The notes below the pieces were generated by a model, which worked only from the letters and a program-made list of their open reading frames with translations, did not search any database and was not told the DNA's origin. The position numbers and the translations under genes were made by a program. A stretch of DNA of 64,000 nucleotides, from the NCBI GenBank assembly GCA_024516035.1, contig CM044957.1, positions 3,631,017-3,695,016 of the forward strand, given 5' to 3'. Below, one piece after another: positions 33,138 through 44,600 of the stretch. Within the stretch, counting starts at the first letter, position 1. Each line of letters starts with the position of its first letter. Origin of the DNA: Bactericera cockerelli (lineage: Eukaryota; Arthropoda; Insecta; Hemiptera; Triozidae).

Positions 33138-33531
33138 GTTCAGCGGCATTTTTTGGCTTGCACGCAATTGGGTTCGCTCTCGGGCGAGGTGGGATTTTTT
33201 TCCTTATATGTGGGCGGGGTCCACTCGTGAGGATAGTTTGGGTGCTGTTAATTCTGAGGAACTCTCAGAATTTGTAAGAATAGGAATTAGGAAGAAGATT
33301 CCTTAAATTTGGAATTAGGTCAGTCCTTAATTACTTTCCTTATCCTATAATAAGGAAAGAATTGTATTTTTGAATAAGATGAGTTTTTATTTTTGCAATT
33401 AAAATAGTCCTTAATTTTTTAATTGGAAGAGTCTTTAATTTCAGTATTTATAAAAGAATCTTTAATATAAGAATTAAAAGATTCCTTAATTTCGAAATTA
33501 GATGAGTTAAAAGCTCACGTAAGGCTTACTT
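33138..33531. other. Intergenic sequence with TTAATT-rich repeats
   Basis: From 33330 to 33500 the phrase AGTCCTTAATTT recurs about five times with variation. No gene is supported. Confidence 0.5.
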
Positions 33532-33910
33532 AGGCCCGAATTATGAAACAGGATTAGATTTATAATTCTACACTATCCCTTAACTTAAGTCTGTCCCGGT
33601 AGCTCAGTGGTAAAGGCGGCACTCTGTGAATCCAGAGATTCCAGAGGTCGTGGGTTCGAAACCCAGCCGGGACATGACAAGTTATCCTCCCATGTGGGAT
33701 TTTTACCACATAATAATATGTCTTGGGCTTACTGCTGGAATAATGGGACTTTAATAGTCTTAATCGGGCAGTATAAATAAGGCGATATTATTATTATTAA
33801 CACGCCCCCTGGTGGGAATTTCAACCAATCACAGCGCATTTATATATATCAGCTGTTAGGTGATAGTGGCCTGAATTCTAGATATTTAATCCTGTTTCAT
33901 AATTCGGGCT
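33532..33910. mobile_element. Hairpin MITE with a SINE inside
   Basis: GCCCGAATTATGAAACAGG at the left end is matched in inverse at the right end (33886-33909). TTA flanks both sides and may be the target duplication. SINE-D occupies most of the interior. A right-end fragment of the same family lies at 34905-34950. Confidence 0.7.
33590..33800 (+). mobile_element. SINE-D copy with well-preserved tRNA-like head
   Basis: The head starts GTCCCGGTAGCTCAGTGG and closes with CCGGGACA, a full seven-pair acceptor-like stem, and has GGGTTCGAAACCC as the T-arm. The body contains TTTTTACCACATAATAATA and GGAATAATGGGACTTTAA with a (TTA)n tail. An enlarged variable region and the attached body rule out a plain tRNA gene. 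Confidence 0.8.
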
Positions 33911-34599
33911 TAAGACCTACTATTTACCTAGTTTATTTAAAAGTCTACTCGTTTCTTATGGGGCTTTTTTTTCAACCAAGGATTTCATCGTGTTCCGGGC
34001 TTCGGACATCTTTATCATAAGCCTTTAAGAGCTTACGTAAACCAATATTTTGGCTTTCTTTAGAGTGGCAGGGTTCCTCTTCCTCTCAACCAATATAGAG
34101 AAAAGGAAAGAAAGAAACAAAGAAAAATTTAGTGGTGCTGCTCCAGACACAGCAAGGCGTCTGCTCTAAGACCATCGAGAGATACCGCGTTTCTAGCATT
34201 TACAGACAGAGAAATGTCTCTTTTTTTGTATAGGCGTTCTTCACACCTCGGCCGAGGTGTTTGATCCTATCAATTTAAACCTTGGAAAAAAAGTCCCCCG
34301 AAGGGAACTGAAGAGGCGACTCCTCATCCAGCCAGCGCTTAGTGAAGCTGTAGTCGCATTCATGTGCTAATCTGTTATACTAGTAGGGGTTACTTGTTTG
34401 AGGCTCACTGGAGGGTGGTTAATAACTTTTCCAAGGGAAATATAAACTTGGGACATTGGAAATATTTATTATTATTAACTTTTTATTTCATTAGAGGCGA
34501 ATCATAGCGTGGGAGCGGGGCGCGAAACCTCCTACTTAATCAGGCGCGATTTCAGGAACTATTTTTTTTAGGGAGGGGTTTTTTTTTTAGGTACAATGT
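33911..34599. other. Intergenic sequence
   Basis: No gene is recognised. The region around 34210-34330 is more GC-rich (CCTCGGCCGAGG) but shows no coding frame. Confidence 0.45.
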
Positions 34600-34818
34600 A
34601 ATGATAATAATACTATTATTTAATGGAAGGTAACCACCAGGCGAGGTTAATGCTCAATGCATTTCCTACTACCTAACCCTCCAGAGTCGTATTATTATGT
34701 GGTCACAAACTCAAATGAATGAGAAAAAATTCATGCACTGGGTAGGATTCGAACCAACGGATCCCTGCACTACCTGATTTATCAGACTAGCGCGTGAACT
34801 ACTTGACTACTAATGTAC
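34600..34818 (-). mobile_element. SINE-A copy, full length
   Basis: Head, B box, ATGAATTTTTTCTCA, TTTGAGTTTGTGACCACATA and the GTTACCTTCCATTAAATA tail are all present on the minus strand. Confidence 0.85.
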
Positions 34819-35859
34819 GAGGTCCTACTATGTATGTATTATTTTTCAAACTAAATCTAATTAGGTTGTAGAGTTAATTGTGAAGGGTTTCACTGAAGAC
34901 CATCCAATTTAGAAATCTTAAATCTAATCCTGTTTTATAATTGGGCCCTTATTATCTGTTTACACAAAAAAGATCTTTTCTAAAAGAGGAGTCGAAAACA
35001 CTGCCCCTTGCGGGTGCACGCCTGGACCAGGGATTCATTAATTGTACGGGGGGTAGTTGATGCAAGTGTCATTTAATACTAACTGTTTGGAAAGCGGAGT
35101 GATAGGGATTGGATGACGAAATCAGATAAGCCTTATGAGGCAGAAAACTGTGTGCAATTGAGCCGCCACTGAGATGTGATTCGAACCAACGGATCACTAC
35201 GCTACCTGGATTACCAGACTAGCGCGTTAACCACTTGACTACCAGTGCACTTGACTACCACTTCTATATTGCCTTGCAGGACTCACACCACCTCTCTTAG
35301 CTTCACGCCAGGAAGACACTCATAATAAGTCAAGATCAAGGTCGAAATCACTAGAAGAACAAAATCAAAAATTCGAGTCAGAACATACATTATCCCATTT
35401 AAAACAATATGCAAAATTTAGACTCAAGTCCACAGAAAGATAACAAAAATGTCTATTAATTTCTCTCAAAAAAATGAAAACAGAATACAGCACCGCAAAC
35501 CCTATTAGATAAACTTAGATGGCAATCATGATTCCCCGTCAGATAAGAGGCTCAGAAGAAAGCAATGTATCTTACATCTTTTCAGCCATCTGCTCTCAGG
35601 GAGAAACCATCACATCAAACCCTTTTACCCAAAATATCTCGCCGCAACCTCCCAAAATAAAACAAAAAATCTATTAAATCCAGTTCACTATTCGCCTTTC
35701 CTGAGAGGGATCCATGTCTGAAATCCGAAACATGTGATTAGTTGCTATAAAAACATTTATTTTTACTCGGTAATTTATTAAATTTTTGTTACAGGGTGGT
35801 AGGGTGGTTTATTTTGTATCAATTATTTAAAGATTTGGTTTTTTAATTTGTGATTGCTG
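34819..35859. other. Intergenic sequence with MITE and SINE fragments
   Basis: This contains a MITE end at 34905-34950 and a SINE-A head on the minus strand at 35172-35250 (B box GGTTCGAATC, A-box side GTCAAGTGGTTAACGCGC). The rest (35260-35860) is unassigned, with no supported gene. Confidence 0.6.
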
Positions 35860-36060
35860 AGTGAAAGAGATTGCCAGAGGCAATAACCCCGCCCTATATT
35901 TACGACATATCTATTTCTTTACCTTTTTTTTCCTTTATGTTGTTTATATTTATTTATAGGTATTTAGTTTTTTTCTATTTTTTTTAGTTATTTGTAATCA
36001 TTCTCTTTACTTATGTATGTCTATTATCGAATAAATAATTTCATAATAATAATAATAACT
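35860..36060 (+). mobile_element. SINE-E copy
   Basis: AGAGATTGCCAGAGGCAATA and ACCCCGCCC are followed by a T-rich body and (AATAAT)n. The copy is similar in length and order to that at 3573. Confidence 0.7.
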
Positions 36061-36199
36061 ATATGAATTCGATTGGGTTGTTGACACTGAAAATATCTGA
36101 TAGTGAAATGTGCTATAATATCAGAGAAAAGTACAAATTTGCACTTTTCTCAACAAAAAAAAATCTGAATTCAAAAGCTAACAATTTAGGGATATTATT

Positions 36200-36430
36200 A
36201 TTATTTTATTTTTTTCAACTGCATGATCATATCACGACAGGGATGTTACCCTCCATTCGCAGGAAACTCACAAATGTGCTACCCACATTACCCTCATCCA
36301 GCCTGAGTTGGGCCGGAACGCCAGCATCACGAAGTCTTCACCTCGCTGAATGATGCTTAACTGCGTTTATCCTACGAAAACCGGAGCATTCAACGCGCCA
36401 TCGACACCTCGACGCTGGCATTAGGGATAT
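36200..36430 (-). mobile_element. SINE-C copy with 5S-like head
   Basis: The minus strand has GTCGATGGCGCGTTGAATG, CGCAGTTAAGCATCATTC (5S box A-like) and GAAGACTTCGTGATGCTGG. The common SINE-C tail follows (CTCAGGCTGGATGAGG, GCGAATGGAGGGTAAC, CGTGATATGATCATGCAG). Confidence 0.75.
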
Positions 36431-36984
36431 CAGATAAATACGGCGTTAGAAAACATTGTTGAAAATAAAGTGCACCGAAATAATATTACAGATCGTGTAT
36501 CATCGTGTTACTAATACAGAGATTATGCAAAATATGTCCGGAAGCTGATTGGATCCACGCTGTATGAATGTGTACAAAGTGTGTCTATTTGTAGTTCAAT
36601 CTCAACACGCGTGCTAAGAAATACAAGTGAGACATGGGAATAAATTGCCTCTTGTTTCGAAATTTTAATGCCCATCTTGTTAAAATTAATCTACGTTATC
36701 AGATTCATCGAGCCGAGGCTAACCCACTATCTGAGTTTACAAAGTGAGGAAAGCCCATCTTAACTGCATTAGAATAAGAAAAACTCGTATGGAGAATATA
36801 ATAAACGTTTTTTAATACCTGTTATTGAGTTTCATTTTTTTTTTTTTTTTTTTTAGTTTCCTGACTTGTAAATTTTTTGTTTTCTAAAAACATCCATGTT
36901 TGTAAATTTGTATCCATGTATGCTTTCTTTGTAAAAAAAAAATATAAATAAATCTACAACTTAAGTTGTGAATATGTTTCATAG
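36431..36984. other. Intergenic sequence
   Basis: A run of about 18 T lies near 36837-36854. No gene is seen. Confidence 0.45.
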
Positions 36985-37170
36985 TGTCTTGTAGCTCATT
37001 ATCGTCTGACTGGTAATCCAGAGGTCGCGGATTCGAAAGCTCGGAAATGACAAGTTATTCTCTCTTTCGAGATTTTGACCACAAATACGTCTTTGGCTTA
37101 TTGCTGGAATAATGGAACTCACAAGTCCTAATAGGGCAGTAAAAAAGTGATATTAATATTATTATTATTA
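36985..37170 (+). mobile_element. SINE-D copy, diverged
   Basis: TTGTAGCTCATTATCGTCTG and GCGGATTCGAAAGCTCGG mark a decayed head. ATGACAAGTTATTCTC and GCTGGAATAATGGAACTC mark the body. Confidence 0.75.
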
Positions 37171-37309
37171 TTATAATACCTGAATAGTCTGAATTGAATA
37201 CCTAATACACAACTTTGCAGAATTGAATCTAACTAGATTTTGTGTTCTTTTGTGAATCCCATTTCATTTGTTAATATTATTATTTCGATCGAATTTTATT
37301 TCCTCATCT

Positions 37310-37600
37310 CAATTCCATTATAAACAGGGACTATAAACAGGGAGTAGACCAGCAGTCTGGCTGGGGGACTATAAACAGGGAGTAGACCAGCAGTCTGGCT
37401 AGGGGACTTAAACAGGGAGGAGACCAGCAGTCTGGCTGGGGGACTATGAACAGGGAGTACACCAGCATTGGCTTGGTTCTGGTGGCTCTTGTCAATTATT
37501 AGCCTCCTTGTAAAGACATTGGTAGAAGTGCTGAGTCGTTCCTCCACTGTCTGACTACCATCGTTCACGATGACGTCACTCTATGATGATGATGATCTGA
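37310..37600 (+). repeat. Dispersed repeat with 36-38-bp tandem units
   Basis: GGGAGTAGACCAGCAGTCTG units repeat about four times, followed by GTCAATTATTAGCCTCCTTG and CGTTCCTCCACTGTCTGAC, which match 4265-4440 in reverse. The tandem expansion is absent from the 4265 copy. Confidence 0.7.
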
Positions 37601-37921
37601 TATGGGGCATTATAAAATAAGATTTCGATAAAGATAAGGGCAGAGCGTCCAAGTTGCATTATAGTGCACTATGTTTAGTGTAAAGTCCTACTTGAAGGAT
37701 GGTCTTGCCTTTGTAGTAATTGTATTTTATAATCTGTCTTCACACAGGGCACCATATAATAAATGTTAAATAAGGGAAGGGTGAACATACTGAACATTGT
37801 AGTACACCAAATCTAATTCACAATTAATTCGAGATGGTTTTTAAGTTTCCTCATTTCTAACAATAAAATTAATAATACAGGAAGACTAGTCTTAAGTTTT
37901 AGTGGTACTAGTCAAGTTCAA

Positions 37922-38053
37922 GTTATCATATATGTGTTAATCACTTTCGTAATATCACAACAACTCAATAAATAAATCTACACTAAAATCGGGACTTGAA
38001 CCACCGACCTCCAGGTTACAAGTCCGCCGCCTTATCAATGAAGCTACTGAGGT
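37922..38053 (-). mobile_element. SINE-B copy (first of a tandem pair)
   Basis: The tRNA-like head with GGTTCAAGTCCCG and the AGTTGTTGTGATATTACG body are present. The copy and its downstream flank are duplicated at 38163-38385. Confidence 0.8.
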
Positions 38054-38162
38054 CGCTATCGAAAGGTCGGTTTTACTGGTACTACAAAATAGTTATCAAT
38101 TTTGTGCAAATTCATAACCAAATGCTTTCTTTGTGTCAGGGAAAGCATGAACTAAAAGTTAA

Positions 38163-38303
38163 AAGTTATCATATCTGTGTTAATCACTTTCGTGTTATCA
38201 CAACTACTCAAACTCGCTTTAATAAATCTACGCTGAAACCGGGACTTGAACCACCGAGCTCCAGGTTACAAGTCCACCTCATCGATGCAGCTACTGAGGT
38301 CGG
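38163..38303 (-). mobile_element. SINE-B copy (second of a tandem pair)
   Basis: The same unit as 37922-38053 is followed by the same TACTACAAAATAGTTATC and GCAAA-TCATA-CCAA flank. The repeat spacing is about 240 bp, so the pair arose by segmental duplication, not by two insertions. Confidence 0.8.
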
Positions 38304-38530
38304 TTTTCGTGGTACTACAAAATAGTTATCAATTTTGTGCAAAGTCATAGCCAATTGATTTCTTTGTGTCAGGGAAATCATGACCTATTGCCAATTGTCA
38401 GCATGTGCAAAGGAATGGGTGTTTTGTTTTACGGTGACAAAACTGACGAAGGGATTGAGAAAGGAAACATTCTGTTTGAATCTGCGAATGTTTGAAGGAC
38501 TCTCACACAGTGCGCCTAAAGTGGAGACAT

Positions 38531-39244
38531 TGGGCCGTATTCATGAAAAAAGGCAAAGCCTTTTCCTTGCGAAATGCGATGGAATTGCTTCAGTCCCTTT
38601 CGTAAAGTAAAAAGTTATCATATTTGTGTCAATCACTTTTGTGATATCTTAACTACTCAAACTCGCTTTACTAAATCTACGCTGAAACCGGGACTTGAAC
38701 CACCGACCTCCAGGTTACAAGTCCACCGCCTTTTCGATCAACCTACTGAGGTCGAATTTATATTCGTAAAGTATTGAGTGCACTTGCTTTGTCTTGAAAG
38801 CAAAAGCGTTTCCTTTTTTTGGAAGTAAATGATACATGGATATTCATGAGGCTGGCCTTTTCCTTTTATAAATAGCTCACCTGACTCCAACATGGAGCAA
38901 TTGTGACCAAAGCAAGTGCTTGCAAGCAATAGGAAATGATTATGAATACTATGATATGCATGTACATCTAATAAAACTTCTCACTTTTCTGTTTATACTG
39001 ATTAAAATAGAGAATTTAGTTGATGACATGGATATTCAGAACTATTACCTGCTGATGAGAGCAAATAAGCTCGAAACAGCTGTCCACTGTCCAGGTATGT
39101 TCTGATATTCATGTACATCGAATACAACTTCTCACTTTTCTGTTTATACTGATACGAAAGAAAACATTTTTTTTCTTCTACCTTTTCTCTCATTGCTTTT
39201 GCTTTTGCTCACGAGCAAAAGCTTCTACTTAATGAATACGGCCC
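38531..39244. mobile_element. MITE-like element with GGGCCGTATTCAT ends
   Basis: TGGGCCGTATTCAT (38531-38544) and its inverse ATGAATACGGCCCA (39231-39244) bound the element. It holds SINE-B at 38616-38753 and an internal duplication of AACTTCTCACTTTTCTG (about 38975 and 39128). No transposase is encoded. Confidence 0.6.
38616..38753 (-). mobile_element. SINE-B copy inside the MITE
   Basis: A well-preserved head (CCTCAGTAGGTTGATCGAAA, GGTGGTTCAAGTCCCGG) and body. It is younger than the host MITE. Confidence 0.85.
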
Positions 39245-39289
39245 AACACCGAGCCCAGGGAGTCCGGGCACTTTGGAAACTTTGAAAGA

Positions 39290-39570
39290 GTTAGAAATTC
39301 CCTCTCTCCCTTCGTTCCTTCTACTTCTTATTCTTCTACTTTTCCTCTTGCTTCTTCTTCTTCTTCTGCTTCTCTTACAGTATCATCTGCTTCTTCCCAT
39401 CCTTCTTCTTCTTCTTCTTTTCCTCCTGCTTCTGCTTCTACTCATCCTTCTTCTTATTCCTTTCCTCTTGCTTCTTCTTCTTTTCCTCTTGCTTCTGCTT
39501 CTCTTACAGTATCATCTGCTTCTTCCCATTCTTCTTCTGCTTCTTCTTCCTCTTATCATTCGATTCATTC
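39290..39570. repeat. (CTT)n-rich microsatellite
   Basis: TTCTTCTTCTT is interrupted by GCTTC and TACAGTATCATCTGC, and the interrupted motif itself repeats twice. The polyleucine frame is an artefact. Confidence 0.9.
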
Positions 39571-39944
39571 CTCTAATTCACAAAGTGCCTTCACACTATG
39601 ATCAATACAGAGGAAATTGAAGCGTCTTCTCTTATTTTCTGGTAATGTATATGTATACAGTATACGCATGTATAATTTTATTGTATATACAATATGTACC
39701 TACATAATAATGTATTACTGCTTCGCCTGTACTATGTAATACTTATTACATAGTTTCTATAGGTACATAGAGCCATATTATACCATAGGATTACATAAAG
39801 GATAAAGGCCGTCACATATTCGATATGTATGATTATGTTGCGCTGTTTTCGGCCCTCAGTATACAATAGAACACCACTCTTGATTATTTGCTACACAAAC
39901 GTTTTATGAGTTTGTCAGAGAGGACAACGCTAACAACAATATTG
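39571..39944. other. Intergenic sequence
   Basis: AT-rich with TATACATGTAT-like short palindromes. No gene is seen. Confidence 0.45.
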
Positions 39945-40145
39945 ATAGTTATGTGGTTACGGCGCTAGTCTGGTAATCCATTTAGCGTAGGGATCCGTTG
40001 GTTCGACTCCCACTCATGAATTTTTCCTCATTTATTTGAGTTTGTCACCACATAATAATAAGACTCTGAGATTCAGTTGGTAGAAAATGCTTTGAGCATT
40101 AACCTCGCCTGGTGGTTACCTTCCATTAAAGAGTGTTATTATTAA
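39945..40145 (+). mobile_element. SINE-A copy, near full length
   Basis: GTGGTTACGGCGCTAGTC, GGTTCGACTCC, the body and TTACCTTCCATTAAAGAGTG followed by (TTA)n are present. Confidence 0.85.
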
Positions 40146-40406
40146 GATGACAAATTCTATTTCCGCCTAAGAATTTTTTTCTGAGACAAATAAGTTTTTG
40201 TGATAGACTCTTGTTCCATCCTGTCAATATTTTTGATTTTATTCGGGATGAAAGAACCTCGGTAGTTGAACGTCCCTTTGTCAAACTAAAACGAAAAAAG
40301 AAAGAGAGGGGAAGATGTCTTTTTCTCCTGAAAGGAATCGGACCAAGTTGTTTTGAATTAAGGGTTATTTTCCATTATTTTCCCAGCATTCTCGTCTCCC
40401 TCACTC

Positions 40407-40528
<122 letters not shown>

Positions 40529-40679
40529 ATTGCTGTGTCGTGTTTGAATTTCCCAAAGTTTCGCTTTCATGCTGTTGTCTTCATCTCTTGCTCCCTCACA
40601 TGGAAATTTATTTTGCTTACCTAGATCGAATCTCAGTTTTCCAGTCCTTAAATTTTCAATACTTGAATTTGATCACTTT

Positions 40680-40790
40680 GGTTATCATATTTGTCTTAAA
40701 CACTTCCGTAATGCTACAACTACTCAAACTCGATTTAATAAATCTACACTAAAACCGCAAAGTCCCCCACCTTATCGATCTACCTAGTTG
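40680..40790 (-). mobile_element. SINE-B copy, head deleted
   Basis: The body (TTGTAGCATTACGGAAGTG on the minus strand) is present. About 30 bp of the B-box side is missing between CCGCAAAGTC and the A-box side. Confidence 0.65.
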
Positions 40791-40890
40791 GTGTTGGTGA
40801 ATTAGAAAAAAGGGTTAATTTATTTAAAATAATAATACAATCTCTGGTGTAATCCTGATCTATAATTTGGTCCTCAATAAAAGTTGAAAA

Positions 40891-41027
40891 GATATCATAT
40901 TTGTGTGAATCACTTTGGTAATATCACAACTACTCAAACTCGCTTTAGTCTACACTGAAACTGGGACTTGAACCACCGACCTCCAAGTTTCAGGACCGCC
41001 GCCTTATCGATCACGCTACTGGGGACA
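40891..41027 (-). mobile_element. SINE-B copy
   Basis: GGTGGTTCAAGTCCCAG (B box) and AGTTGTGATATTACCAAAG are seen on the minus strand. Confidence 0.8.
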
Positions 41028-41095
41028 GTTTTCGATCTTTAATATTTTCCTAGTTTATATGATTGAGAAGAGAGAGTTGTAAAAAAAAAATTAAA

Positions 41096-41345
41096 TGCAC
41101 TGGTAGTCAAATGGTCAACGCGCTAGTCTGATAATCCAGGTAGCGTAGGGATCCGTTGGTTAGGTGGTAGGAAGGCTTTGAGCATTAACCTCACCTGGTG
41201 GTTACCTTCCAGTGAAGAGTGATATTATTATTATTATTATTATAAATGCGTTTTTAGATGCCTCAAATGCATGCACTGGTTGGGATGAAAACCAATCTAC
41301 CTAATAATCCAGACTAGCGCCTGAACCACCAACACATGCGCACTG
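41096..41345. mobile_element. Two SINE-A fragments in opposite orientation
   Basis: 41096-41245 (plus) lacks the B box and first part of the body: GGATCCGTTGGT joins directly to TAGGTGGTAG. 41266-41345 (minus) is a decayed head. The inverted pair lies next to the assembly gap. Confidence 0.7.
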
Positions 41346-41383
41346 AGCTTACCTGAGGTGTTGAAACATTCACCTGGTTCATT

Positions 41384-41483
41384 NNNNNNNNNNNNNNNNN
41401 NNNNNNNNNNNNNNNNNNNNNNNNNNNNNNNNNNNNNNNNNNNNNNNNNNNNNNNNNNNNNNNNNNNNNNNNNNNNNNNNNNN
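41384..41483. other. Assembly gap (100 N)
   Basis: Exactly 100 N, so a gap of unknown true size. It may hide a further exon of the minus-strand gene starting at 49949. Confidence 0.99.
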
Positions 41484-41692
41484 ATTTTTTCTGCTCTGTA
41501 CTTGGATGCGGGGTCCACTCATATCTCGTGAGGAAAAATGAATGGCTGCTGTAGCAGTGGCGGAATTATCGGCGAAAATAAGATATTGGGATATTAAAGA
41601 TAAGGTGAAGTCCTATAATTCTGCGCTACCCAATTAAATTGTGATATAATATAACACAAAGAAACATATTTACTAAATAAATAGTCACACAC

Positions 41693-44600
41693 CTCTAGAG
41701 GACCCCACCACGATGATCTGATTGGCGTCTATCAGATCCAGGAGGGCTCCACGCTTCACTGCAGGGACAGATGAGAGGGAACACGCAGCCTCAATGCTTT
41801 CTCTCTGCTCACTTGTTATGTTGGTGACTGGCTTTTCTTGTGCAGTCTGGAAAAAAAATGTTTTTTTTTAAGGCATTAGTTTGGTAATATTTATGCCTCG
41901 AGTAGTCACCCTGGCCTAGCGGTAGCATGCTCGGCTTGTACTCTAGGTAACCCGGGTTCGCATACCGGCGGGGTCGGAATTTTTACAGCTACTTTGGATG
42001 TCGGGGCCTACCCTAGCCTCATGAGTACAACTGGGGTAGTCGTAGAGTGGTCAAAAACCAGTGGCGGGTTTCAAGGTCATGTTAATTGAAGGTCGTTCAA
42101 TCTAAAAGTCTTTCTAATTCAATGAAATTTTTACACTTCCAAGCTTTCCAAGTTCCAGGTCGTTATAATTCAAGACCATTTCCATTGTAAGGTAATTCCA
42201 ATTCAAGGTCATTAAATTTCAAGGCCATTCTAGTACCAAGTCGTTTCAATTCAAGTTCCTCAAAGTTCAAGGCCGTTCCATTTTAAAGTTATTATAGACC
42301 AAGGTCGTATTATTTCAAGGTCATTCTAGTTCAAGGTCATTCAATTTCAAAGTCATACTATGTCAAGGTCATTCTGCTTACAAGTTCGTTCCAATTGAAG
42401 GTTATTTCATTTGAAGGTCATACTATGTCGAGGTCGTTATATTTCAAGGTCATTGTAGTTCAAGGTCATTCAATTTCAAAGTCATACTATGTCAAGGTCG
42501 TTATATTTCAAGGTTATTATAGTTCAAGTTCGTTCCAATTGAAGGTCATTCTATTTCAAGGTCATACTATGTCGAGGTCGTTCAAGGTCGTTCTAAATCA
42601 AGGTCAACAATTCAAGGTCGAGATCGACCAATATCATGGTCAATGGTCATTCTATAAATCTATATCAAGGTCGTTTGGTTACAAGGTCGTTCTAAATCAA
42701 GGTTATTTCAGTTTAAGGTCATTCAATTTCATGGTCTTTTTGTTTCAATACCGTTAAATTCAAGATCGTTCCAAATCTATGCACCTGATCTCCTCAGTGA
42801 AATTCAATTTAAAATTCCTTCAAGAAAAACAAGAAATCAAGTCACCTTTAATTTAAGAAAATGTAGCTCAAATATCACTGAATATGCAACAGTACATAGA
42901 TGTGAAAAGTTGTGGAACCTGGCCGGTGGTGTTGGAGGTGTGGATATATTTTGCAATAATTCTAATAAAATACTACAATTATTAGAATCAGGCAATTTAC
43001 CTTTTACCATTTAGTTTATTTAGCTTGTAAGTTAGCATATAATTAGTTTTATATTAGTTGTAAGTTTTAATAATGTAATCCCGCGTTTTATAAAATGGAC
43101 ACGCAAGTTCGTAAATTCAAAAAAAAAAAAAAAAAAAAATCAAGGTCAATTTAGTTTAGTTCTAGGTCATTTCATTTGAAGGTCATTTTAGGTCAGTTGT
43201 TTTCATCTTCTTTGAACCCCCTCTATGCTTCGGCCCAACCTTACTCCTCGGCATGTCCCGTCGACCTCTGGATTACCACACTATCCAACAAATTTGTTGA
43301 ATCAGCAAATACCTATTTTGTAGTATCAGCATTTTTTTCAATCAGCAAATATTTATTTAGTGTAGTGCAAAACAGATTTATATGCCATTATAACAAGTAG
43401 ATATACACCCAATAACAATATACACTGTTAAAGAGATGGTGGAAGAAGAACGATTTTTCTTTCTTACATGTTTTTAAGGATATCATAGAAATAATAAATA
43501 TAAAAACTAGCCAGCCTCCGTGGCGTAATGTTTGAGATACTGCCCGTAGTCCGGACATCCCGAGTATGATTCCCGGACACTTTTCGAAGAAAATTTTATT
43601 CCCTCCAAACACGTGAGGCTAGCATTTCCGGCCCTACCCAGGCTAGTTGAGGTTAATGTGGGTAGCTGGTACGATTCCCAGCGAATGGAGGCTAAGTCAG
43701 GACGTTAAATCAAATAGAATCGTTGGTGTTATGAAGGGAATCAAGCGTTAAAAAATGTGCCACAACCATTCATTCAACCTCAACCATAAGGTTGAACAAT
43801 GTCAACCCCTAGTAGGATTGAGAAAAGGCAAAGTGAAAGAAGAAGATAAAAACTTAGACTCACTCTTAAATCTTCTTGAATCAGGTCTCTAGTAGACAGG
43901 GTTAAGTACTTCTCATAGGATGCTTTGATTGATTCTTTCAAATGACTTGTAGTCTTGTCAATCTCCATCTTCATCACTGACTCCAAACGTTTCTCTAGGT
44001 TGAAGCACAGGGATGTTTTTTCTGGCACATACCTAAGCAAAGATGTTGTGTCTCATTGAGATTTTTTCAAGTTTGAAAAAAATGCATTATTCTTCTCTAA
44101 AATAAATAAATTAAATATGTTTATTTGCGTTATCAACCGAACACAGTGAGGTTCTGTTTTTTCGTTTGTCTGTCTGTTCCGCGATAACTCTCGATTGGAT
44201 TCTTCAAAATTGTTGAAATTTAGTATACATGTTCATTGAGGTCCTAGAATTTTAACCTATATTTTTCGGGCCGAATGATGCCACTCGAGGGCCACTTTGG
44301 TGAAAATTGAAAACGATTTTTCTATTTTTATTGAATGAAGCAAGGACCTTGTAAATTTTGTAGAGTCGTTAAAAAAATATATTTGAGTTCAGTGGTGAAA
44401 TTTGGTGATCGTGAAAGCTAAGGGGGCCGCACTCTGGTACAAAAATCGAAAAGTAACAACAACAAAAAAGGACCTCTTGATATTTCTTAATTAAAACCTA
44501 TCGAGTGGGGTATTGAATGAAAGGTCTCAATGTCCTCATGTTTGATTGAACAATTATAATGCGATAGTTGAATCTGTGTGAGGTTGTTCACAGAACCACT

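Noticed and set aside
33590..33670. Genuine tRNA gene
   Set aside because: The head folds partly like a tRNA, but the variable region is too long, a family body follows, and two other copies share that body. Other tRNA-like heads were treated likewise.
39273..39620. Polyleucine protein
   Set aside because: Translation of a (CTT)n microsatellite.
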